Assembly (NCBI RefSeq): GCF_001953865.1
Contig: NZ_MQUQ01000001.1
Span: 248,001-312,000, forward strand
Length of the DNA stretch: 64,000 bases
Origin: Amycolatopsis coloradensis
GTDB lineage: Bacteria > Actinomycetota > Actinomycetes > Mycobacteriales > Pseudonocardiaceae
Direction: 5' to 3'
This document shows, piece by piece, positions 58,737 through 64,000 of this stretch (position 1 is the stretch's first letter; each line of letters begins with the position of its first letter). The notes beneath the pieces are model-generated. The model saw only the letters and a program-made list of their open reading frames with translations. It was not told where the DNA came from and ran no database searches. The translations under genes were made by a program, and so were the position numbers.

Positions 58737-59480
58737 CTAGCGGGGCAGCCGGCGCCAGATCGCCCGTGGCACCACACGCATCACGGCGAACACCAGCCTC
58801 AGCAGTCCCGGCACCCACACCGTGTCCCGGCGTTTCCGGAGCGCGGCGACCGTCGCGTCGGCGACCTGATCGGGCGTGCTCGAGAACGGCGCCGGAGACA
58901 TGCCCTCGGTCATCCGGCCGATCACGAAACCGGGCCGGACGAGCAGGAGGTGCACCCCGGTGCCGTGCAGGGCGTCGGCCAATCCGCTCGCGAAGCCGTC
59001 GAGGCCCGCCTTGGCCGATCCGTAGACGTAGTTCGCCCGCCGGACCCGCACCCCGGCGACCGACGAGAACACCACCAGGCTCCCGTTTCCTTGCTCACGA
59101 AGCACAGTGGCCACCTGAGTCAGCACACTCACATGAGCCACATAGTCCGTGTGCACGATCGCGACGGCGTGGCCGGCGTCCGTTTCGGCACGCGCCTGGT
59201 CGCCGAGGATCCCGAAAGCGGTGACGACGACGTCCAGCGGCCCGTGCTCCGCGACGACCTTCTCCAGAAACGGACCGTGCCCGGCGAGGTCGTCGGCGTC
59301 GAACTCGACCGCGGCGACCTTCTCCGCGCCCGCCGCCAGCACTCGCTCCGATTCGGCGCCGAGGTCCGCACTCCGCCGCGCGGCCAGCACGATCTCGCGT
59401 GCCCCGCCTCTGGCGAGCCGCTCCGCGACCGCGAGGCCGATCTCGCTGCGCCCGCCCAGTACCAGCACCGTTCCGCTCAC
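58737..59480 (-). CDS. DprE2-like short-chain reductase
   Basis: A 247-residue SDR. The cofactor motif is TVLVLGGRSEIGLAVAERLA; the active site has FSSVAGVRVRRANYVYGSAK, with the serine, Tyr and Lys of the YxxxK motif. The pattern RVRRANYVYGSAKAGLDGFA and the C-terminal VVPRAIWRRLPR match DprE2, the NADH-dependent second half of the epimerase that makes decaprenyl-phospho-arabinose. No dprE1 is next to it. It could act in arabinan donor synthesis or on a related lipid-linked sugar. GTG 59480 is chosen because the length then matches DprE2. It is divergent from a tetR gene. Confidence 0.82.
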   Translation of the reverse strand: MSGTVLVLGGRSEIGLAVAERLARGGAREIVLAARRSADLGAESERVLAAGAEKVAAVEFDADDLAGHGPFLEKVVAEHGPLDVVVTAFGILGDQARAETDAGHAVAIVHTDYVAHVSVLTQVATVLREQGNGSLVVFSSVAGVRVRRANYVYGSAKAGLDGFASGLADALHGTGVHLLLVRPGFVIGRMTEGMSPAPFSSTPDQVADATVAALRKRRDTVWVPGLLRLVFAVMRVVPRAIWRRLPR

Positions 59481-59534
59481 CCGCCGCAGTCTGCCAGGCG
59501 GGATCTGCCCGCCTGCGAGTGGCACGGTTCACAA

Positions 59535-59581
59535 ACTGCAATTTTGCAGTCTCTGCATCTTTGTGCGTATCGTGGTGCTCA
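59535..59581 (+). promoter_or_regulatory. Leaderless tetR promoter with palindromic operator
   Basis: ACTGCAATTTTGCAGT (59535-59550) has perfect seven-base arms. TTGCAG (59544-59549) serves as -35 box; 18 bases later comes TATCGT (59568-59573), and transcription would start at about 59580-59581, on the ATG of the tetR gene. No ribosome site is seen. The operator covers the -35 box. Confidence 0.55.
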
Positions 59582-60207
59582 TGTCCGAACCCATCCTCGG
59601 TCTCCGCGAGCGCAAGCGGCTGGAAACCCATCGCGCGCTGGCGACCACCGCCGTCCGGCTCGTCGCCGAACGCGGTCTGGATCAGGTGACGGTCGAGGAC
59701 ATCAGCGCGGCGGCGGGGGTCTCGCCGCGTACCTTCTTCAACTACTTCGCGTCCAAAGAGGACGCCGTCGTCATCGCGCACGCCGACACCGCCGAGCAAT
59801 CGCGGCGCATCATCGAAAAGTTCCTTGCCACACCGAAGGAAGTCAGTGCTCCGCGCGCTCTCATCGACGCGTTGAAAGAGGAAATCGTCCACATCGACGA
59901 GAACCGTGAAGAGTGGCTCGGCCGGATGAAAGCGATCCACGAGAACCCCACCCTGCATTCGCGCGCGGTGGCCATGAACCACGACACCATCGCGCCGACG
60001 ATCGAGGCAATCGCGCAGCGCGTCGGGGTGGATTCCAAGGCGGATCTCTACCCGACGTTGCTGCTGTCCGCGCTCGGCGGCGCGGTCAACGCCGCACTCC
60101 TCCTCTGGTACCAGCACGACGGCCGGATGTCCGCGCTCGACCTGCTGGACGAAGCCGTCGAAATGCTTCTCGCCGGGCTCCCGGAGCCCGGCGGCCGCGC
60201 GCGCTGA
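59581..60207 (+). CDS. TetR-family repressor of the MFS exporter
   Basis: A 208-residue regulator. The HTH is LATTAVRLVAERGLDQVTVE, then DISAAAGVSPRTFFNYFASK, and the C-terminal part is helical with a tryptophan-containing core (LLLWYQHDGRMSALDLLDEA). The MFS exporter gene begins 37 bases after its stop, so they form an operon, a common drug-efflux arrangement. The palindrome in the upstream region is the likely autoregulatory site. The divergent DprE2-like gene may share control. Confidence 0.92.
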   Translation: MSEPILGLRERKRLETHRALATTAVRLVAERGLDQVTVEDISAAAGVSPRTFFNYFASKEDAVVIAHADTAEQSRRIIEKFLATPKEVSAPRALIDALKEEIVHIDENREEWLGRMKAIHENPTLHSRAVAMNHDTIAPTIEAIAQRVGVDSKADLYPTLLLSALGGAVNAALLLWYQHDGRMSALDLLDEAVEMLLAGLPEPGGRAR

Positions 60208-60244
60208 CGCGCCCGGCATCACAGAAACACGAAGGGGGACAGCC

Positions 60245-61822
60245 ATGTCCGTATCCATGACCGAACCACGAGAACCGGACGCCGCACCGGGCACGATGGG
60301 CCGTAAACAGGTTCTCGAAGCCATGTCGGGGCTGATGATGGGCATGTTCGTGGCCATCCTCGCCTCGACGGTGGTCGCGAACGCCTTGCCGCGTATCGTT
60401 TCCGAACTCGGCGGCTCCCAGTCGTCCTACACCTGGGTGGTCACCACCGAACTGCTCGCGATGACCGCGACGGTTCCGCTCTGGGGCAAACTTTCCGACC
60501 TGTACAACAAGAAACTGCTGATCCAGCTCTCGCTCGGGCTGTTCGTGGTCGGCTCGCTGGTCGCCGGGTTCGCCGGGAACATCGAACTCCTGATCGCCAG
60601 CCGGGTCGCGCAGGGCATCGGCGCGGGCGGGCTCACCGCGCTCGCACAGGTGATCATGGCGGCCATCGTCTCGCCGCGTGAACTCGGGAAGTACTCGGGG
60701 ATCTTCGGCGCCGTGTTCGCCGTCGGGACCATCGCGGGCCCGCTGATCGGCGGCGTCATGGTGGACACCTCGTGGCTCGGCTGGCGCTGGTGCTTCTTCC
60801 TCGGCGTCCCGTTCGCGGTCGCGGCGATCCTGCTGCTGCAACGCACCCTGAACCTGCCGACGATCCGGCGTGACGTGAAGGTCGACTACCTCGGCGCGTT
60901 CCTGATCATGGCGGGTGTCTCGACACTGCTGGTCTGGTCGTCGCTGGCCGGGCACCAGTTCGCGTGGGGCTCGTGGTGGACGGCGGGCCTGGTGGGCGCG
61001 GGCGTGGTCATCCTCGCCCTCGCCGTCTACGTCGAGTCGAAGGTGGCCGAGCCGATCCTGCCGCTCGGCCTGTTCCGCAATCGCACGGTCACGCTGACCA
61101 CCCTCGCGAGCTTCCTCGTCGGTGTCGCGATGTTCGGCGGGACGGTGTTCCTGTCGCAGTACTTCCAGCTGTCGCTCGGCAAGTCGCCGACGGTGGCCGG
61201 GCTGCTGAGCCTGCCGATGATCTTCGGCCTCCTCGTCTCCTCCACGATCTCGGGCCAGCTGATCAGCCGGACCGGCAAGTGGAAGAGCCACCTGTTGCTC
61301 GGCTCGGCCTTGATGACCGTGGGCCTGGCCCTGCTGGGCACGCTCGACGCGAACACGAACCTCGTCGTGCTCGGCGCGTACATGGTGGTCCTCGGGGTCG
61401 GCGTCGGCATGCTGATGCAGAACCTGGTCCTGGTGGCGCAGAACGACGTCGACGCGCAGGATCTCGGCACGGCGACCTCCACGCTGTCGTTCTTCCGCAG
61501 TCTCGGCGGCTCGATCGGCGTGAGCGCGCTGGGCGCGGTGCTCGCGAACCGGGTCGTCGCGCTGATGAGCGAGAAGCTCGGACCGCTGCCCGGTGGCGGC
61601 GAAGGCGGTGGCGCGGTGCCGAACATCGCCACGCTGCCCGAGCCGGTCGCGAACGTCGTCCGCGAGGCCTACGGCGAGGCGACCAGCGAGTTGTTCCTGA
61701 TCAGCGCGCCGATCGCGCTGCTGGTGATCGTCGCCGTCGCCTTCCTCAAGCACAAGCCGCTGAAGACCCAGTCGGGTAACGAGCGGCTGGCCGAGGAGAC
61801 CGCGGCCGACGCGGTCGCCTGA
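60245..61822 (+). CDS. DHA2-type MFS drug exporter (14 helices)
   Basis: A 525-residue transporter. Features of the DHA2 family include FVAILASTVVANALPRIVSE (motif D1), PLWGKLSDLYNKKLLIQLSL (motif A) and ARELGKYSGI-like motif following QGIGAGGLTALAQVIMAAIV. It has about 14 helices and an expanded last periplasmic loop with Gly-rich GGGEGGGAVPN. It would use the proton gradient to export drugs or toxic metabolites. AGGGGGA lies before the ATG. It is probably induced through the TetR protein encoded immediately upstream. Confidence 0.93.
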   Translation: MSVSMTEPREPDAAPGTMGRKQVLEAMSGLMMGMFVAILASTVVANALPRIVSELGGSQSSYTWVVTTELLAMTATVPLWGKLSDLYNKKLLIQLSLGLFVVGSLVAGFAGNIELLIASRVAQGIGAGGLTALAQVIMAAIVSPRELGKYSGIFGAVFAVGTIAGPLIGGVMVDTSWLGWRWCFFLGVPFAVAAILLLQRTLNLPTIRRDVKVDYLGAFLIMAGVSTLLVWSSLAGHQFAWGSWWTAGLVGAGVVILALAVYVESKVAEPILPLGLFRNRTVTLTTLASFLVGVAMFGGTVFLSQYFQLSLGKSPTVAGLLSLPMIFGLLVSSTISGQLISRTGKWKSHLLLGSALMTVGLALLGTLDANTNLVVLGAYMVVLGVGVGMLMQNLVLVAQNDVDAQDLGTATSTLSFFRSLGGSIGVSALGAVLANRVVALMSEKLGPLPGGGEGGGAVPNIATLPEPVANVVREAYGEATSELFLISAPIALLVIVAVAFLKHKPLKTQSGNERLAEETAADAVA

Positions 61823-61835
61823 CCCACCACGAAGC

Positions 61836-61871
61836 GAGGGGCCCGGTTCGCCGAACCGGGCCCCTCTTTTT
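61836..61871 (+). terminator. Rho-independent terminator after the MFS exporter
   Basis: GAGGGGCCCGGTTCG pairs perfectly with CGAACCGGGCCCCTC, followed by TTTTT. It ends 49 bases past the stop. It is the only canonical T-tailed terminator seen in the window. Confidence 0.9.
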
Positions 61872-61919
61872 CGCGCGCGAAAACCACCGGGGCAAATTCA
61901 GTCGCGCGTTCGAGTGGTT

Positions 61920-62171
61920 TCAGGCGGCATTACCGACGCGAATCGGACGGCGCCGTTCACTGCCGGTCAGCCCGCCGAAAACGCCATGGGCCAGTCCGTT
62001 GTCCAGCGCGTAGGCCAGGCAGGCCGAAGTGACCGGGCAGCGTGCGCAAACGGCCTTCGCCCTGGCAGCCTGCCGTGCGCCGGGACCGGTTTCGGTGACC
62101 GGGAAGAACAGTTCGGGATCCTCACCTCGGCAAGCGGCCTCGCTCAGGGCGCTCACCATCCTCGTTTCCAT
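61920..62171 (-). CDS. WhiB-family iron-sulfur regulator
   Basis: An 83-residue Wbl protein. The four cluster-binding cysteines are C14, C42, C45 and C51 (AAC...AVCARCPVTSACLAYAL). The glycine turn is GVFGG (63-67) rather than the usual GVWGG, followed by a short basic tail RRRPIR. Wbl proteins carry a [4Fe-4S] cluster and bind region 4 of the principal sigma factor. AGGAGGTGAT lies just upstream of the ATG. It is divergent from the gene for the two-module sigma protein, with 180 bases between, which must contain both promoters. Confidence 0.93.
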   Translation of the reverse strand: METRMVSALSEAACRGEDPELFFPVTETGPGARQAARAKAVCARCPVTSACLAYALDNGLAHGVFGGLTGSERRRPIRVGNAA

Positions 62172-62351
62172 TTTCCTATCACCTCCTTTTCTTCGATTTT
62201 CCCTTCCGCGTCAAACGACTTCCGCTCGCACCTGGTTAACCACGCACGGCGGTGGCTCAAACATCACCTTGACCGAATCGTTACACTCAGCGGCCGGCTC
62301 ACTGCACCTGTTCTGGAGAGGGCATTCGCGTCAGGCGATTGAGAGCGGTGA
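62172..62351. promoter_or_regulatory. Shared region between whiB and the double-sigma gene
   Basis: This 180-base region is less GC-rich than the surroundings. It contains a GGTTAACC palindrome (62234-62241) and TTGACC (62269-62274) on the plus strand, but no convincing paired -10 box was found. The whiB leader has a strong purine-rich ribosome site. Confidence 0.4.
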
Positions 62352-63539
62352 GTGCGGGTGATGGGCCACGACAAGTTCGACGAGTTCTTCCACGCCGAAT
62401 TTCCGCTGCTCACCGGCTTCCTGTGCAAGGCGGGGTTCGCACTCGACCCGGCGCGGGACGCGGCGGCGGAGGCGATGCTCAACGCCTACGAAGACTGGCG
62501 GACCATCACCCAGCCGAAAATCTGGGTCCGCCGCGTCGGGCACCGGCGAGCGAAGGAGCAGACCGCCGTCCGGGCGGACTGGGCCTTCACCGACGCGGGC
62601 AGGGAGGACAAACTCACGGTTCTCGCCGACGAGGCGTCGTCCGTCCTGACGATGCTGGGGAGGCTGCCGAAACGCCAGCAACTCGGCATGGCCTGGGCGC
62701 TGGACGGTTTCACGTCGCGGGAGATCTCCGGGGTGCTCGGGATCGCGGACGAGGCGGTCAGCGCGACGTTGCGCCACGCGCGCGGCAGACTGGAGGAGGA
62801 CGACCCCGAGTTCGTCGGCCGCCTGGACAACGCCAACGAAGCCTTCGTCGACGCGCTGAGGGTGGGGCTCGACGTCGAAGACACCCTGTCCCGGATCAAG
62901 AACCGCGCGATGGTCCGGGAACTCGCCCTGGTGGAGCCGGGCGCACCGGCGAAGGCAGAGCCCGAACAGGTGACTCCCGCCCACTGGTACTCGCTCGACG
63001 CACCCGTCGCGGCCGCCGGACAAGGTGACCGCCGGGCGCTGGACCATCTGCTGACCACCATCCGCCCGCTCGTGATCAAGTACTGCCGGGCGCGGATCGG
63101 CCGACAGGAACGGACATACGCCTCGGCGGACGACGTCGCGCAAGAGGTCTGCGTGGCGATCCTCCGCGCACTGCCCACCTACCACGAACGAGGCCGCCCG
63201 TTCCTCGCCTTCGTCTACGGCATCGCCCAGCACAAGGTCGCCGACGCCCGCCGTGCCGCCGCCCGCAACCGCTCCGACCCCGTCGCCGAAGTCCCCGACG
63301 GGGTCTCGGATTCGGCGGGCCCGGAACAACACGTGCTGCACAATGAATTGAGCGACCGGATGGGCGAGTTGCTGCGGATCCTGCCGGACAGACAACGCGA
63401 GATCGTCGTCCTGCGCATCGTCGTCGGTTTGTCGGCGGAGGAAACCGCGAAGTCCGTCGGTTCGACGGCGGGCGCGGTGCGCGTCGCCCAGCACCGGGCT
63501 TTGACGCGACTCCGCAAGATCCTCATGGAAAACCCGTGA
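62352..63539 (+). CDS. Protein with two sigma-factor modules in tandem
   Basis: A single open frame of 395 residues. Residues 1-150 look like a complete but divergent small sigma factor: a region-2-like helix set (FDEFFHAEFPLLTGFLCKAG, then AYEDWRTITQPKIWVRRVGH) and a region-4-like HTH (LPKRQQLGMAWALDGFTSRE, then ISGVLGIADEAVSATLRHAR). After a charged linker (about 150-215), residues 220-395 form a second, better-conserved ECF sigma factor resembling SigD/ShbA: region 2 with SADDVAQEVCVAILRALPTY and FLAFVYGIAQHKVADARRAA, and region 4 with LPDRQREIVVLRIVVGLSAE. No stop or frame break separates them. The start is GTG 62352; ATG 62361 is possible. Confidence 0.8.
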   Translation: MRVMGHDKFDEFFHAEFPLLTGFLCKAGFALDPARDAAAEAMLNAYEDWRTITQPKIWVRRVGHRRAKEQTAVRADWAFTDAGREDKLTVLADEASSVLTMLGRLPKRQQLGMAWALDGFTSREISGVLGIADEAVSATLRHARGRLEEDDPEFVGRLDNANEAFVDALRVGLDVEDTLSRIKNRAMVRELALVEPGAPAKAEPEQVTPAHWYSLDAPVAAAGQGDRRALDHLLTTIRPLVIKYCRARIGRQERTYASADDVAQEVCVAILRALPTYHERGRPFLAFVYGIAQHKVADARRAAARNRSDPVAEVPDGVSDSAGPEQHVLHNELSDRMGELLRILPDRQREIVVLRIVVGLSAEETAKSVGSTAGAVRVAQHRALTRLRKILMENP

Positions 63540-63583
63540 GGGGCAGGGACTGCTGAGGTCTCCTCGCCAACTCCCCCGTGGCC

Positions 63584-63638
63584 GTGTCGCGAAAGCCACT
63601 TTCGGGACACCAGACGTCGCGAAAGTGGCTTTCGCGAC
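63584..63638. repeat. Two TGTCGCGAAAG palindromes in a row
   Basis: The first (63584-63610) reads GTGTCGCGAAAGCCACTTTC then GGGACAC, with one mismatch; the second (63616-63638) is GTCGCGAAAG, TGG, CTTTCGCGAC. Both lie 45-100 bases past the double-sigma stop. They are the same element as 52180-52204. Confidence 0.75.
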
Positions 63639-63680
63639 ACCCGGGATGGCCGCGCTCACCGCTTCGGCCGAGTGAGTCGC

Positions 63681-63820
63681 GAGTGGTGAGGACGGTGGGA
63701 GCGGACCGGCATTCGCCTCCCTGAGCCGGCCCCACGAGGTCGCGCCGGTCTCGAAGCTTGGGCCCGGCACAGTCGAGCGGGGAGGCGAGTACGGATCCAC
63801 CAGAACCGTCCTTACCACTC
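63681..63820. repeat. 140-base segment flanked by 16-base inverted repeats
   Basis: GAGTGGTGAGGACGGT (63681-63696) and ACCGTCCTTACCACTC (63805-63820) pair with one mismatch and enclose 108 bases with no gene. It may be a palindrome opened by an insertion, or a tiny non-coding element. Confidence 0.45.
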
Positions 63821-63825
63821 ACGGC

Positions 63826-64000
63826 TCAAGGGCGGCAGCGTTCCGCGGTCGCCGCGGCCGTTTTCAGCTCGGGAGCCCCGAGAACGGCCGCGACCGGATC
63901 GAGTGCGCTGTGCGTGTCCTTCTGGGCGGCGATGAGTCCCTCGACCGCACGACCTTGCGCCGCCGTGTCGTTCTTCCCCGCCGCGTCCAGGCCGGTCTTC
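63826..64000 (-). CDS. C-terminal 57 residues of an unidentified protein, cut by the window end
   Basis: On the minus strand an open frame enters from beyond the window and ends at TGA 63826-63828. It reads KTGLDAAGKNDTAAQGRAVE, continues with a charged helical stretch and ends in ATAERCRP. It is Ala/Asp/Lys-rich and helical with one cysteine near the end. Codon use is typical of the genome. No family can be named from this part. It is convergent with the double-sigma gene. Confidence 0.5.
   Translation of the reverse strand, partial: KTGLDAAGKNDTAAQGRAVEGLIAAQKDTHSALDPVAAVLGAPELKTAAATAERCRP

Noticed and set aside
60086..61753. 555-residue open frame on the minus strand
   Set aside because: Antisense to the MFS exporter; Gln/Arg/Asp-rich shadow.

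Overview
The window is about 64 kb of very GC-rich actinomycete chromosome. Codon use, frequent GTG starts, whole-gene synteny and the mixture of families point to the Pseudonocardiaceae, most likely an Amycolatopsis-like organism. That genus call is an inference, because no rRNA or other decisive marker is present. No tRNA, rRNA, CRISPR array, integrase or transposase was seen. The window is chromosomal core interleaved with accessory genes.

Layout. (1) 1-3.0 kb: the cut-off end of an EamA permease, a DUF305 lipoprotein, the wreck of an amino-acid permease, a possible 34-residue membrane peptide and a pentapeptide-repeat protein. (2) 3.0-8.6 kb, minus strand: thyX, an ACT-domain gene, a membrane Ser/Thr kinase, dapA and RNase J. 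(3) 8.7-13.5 kb: a HicB-like regulator plus a DUF4097 protein behind an unusual repeated TGACGTCA promoter, then a YcaQ-like glycosylase, a GNAT enzyme, a GtrA protein and a small VTT-like membrane protein. (4) 13.6-38.5 kb, mostly minus strand: the conserved translation and RNA block rimP-nusA-ylxR-infB-DUF503-rbfA, then nrnA, a SecY-like paralogue, a MATE exporter, an MFS transporter, truB-ribF-regulator-thpR-rpsO-pnp-pepR-dapB and a TPR membrane protein. Between rbfA and nrnA sit extra genes: a TRM11-like methyltransferase, a polar amino-acid ABC importer and a Tat lipoprotein esterase. (5) 38.6-51 kb: accessory genes, including a DUF4439 lipoprotein, a class-V aminotransferase, a PEP-mutase-like enzyme, a PH-domain membrane pair with a divergent TetR gene, a GOLPH3-like gene paired with a GT39 glycosyltransferase, a two-component system, and HxlR and TetR regulators. 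(6) 51.2-57.1 kb: a LysR regulator and a five-gene acyl-CoA operon. (7) 57.4-64 kb: an LCP wall ligase, a DprE2-like reductase, a TetR gene with an MFS exporter, a WhiB protein divergent from a protein carrying two sigma-factor modules, and the end of an unidentified gene.

How the genes work together. The minus-strand core joins lysine and diaminopimelate synthesis (dapA, dapB), thymidylate synthesis, translation initiation and ribosome maturation (infB, rbfA, rimP, rpsO), transcription elongation (nusA) and RNA decay (RNase J, PNPase, NrnA). Many adjacent genes overlap by one to four bases, which suggests translational coupling.

The most notable features are: the tandem-sigma protein beside a WhiB gene; an operator array with an apparently leaderless promoter ahead of the HicB-like/DUF4097 pair; twin perfect ATGCGATCGCAT operators between a TetR gene and PH-domain genes; a lone SecY paralogue; a GOLPH3-GT39 pair; and several families of long perfect or near-perfect palindromes. 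Most of the palindromes lie just after stop codons, and in two cases decayed copies supply a gene's own stop codon.
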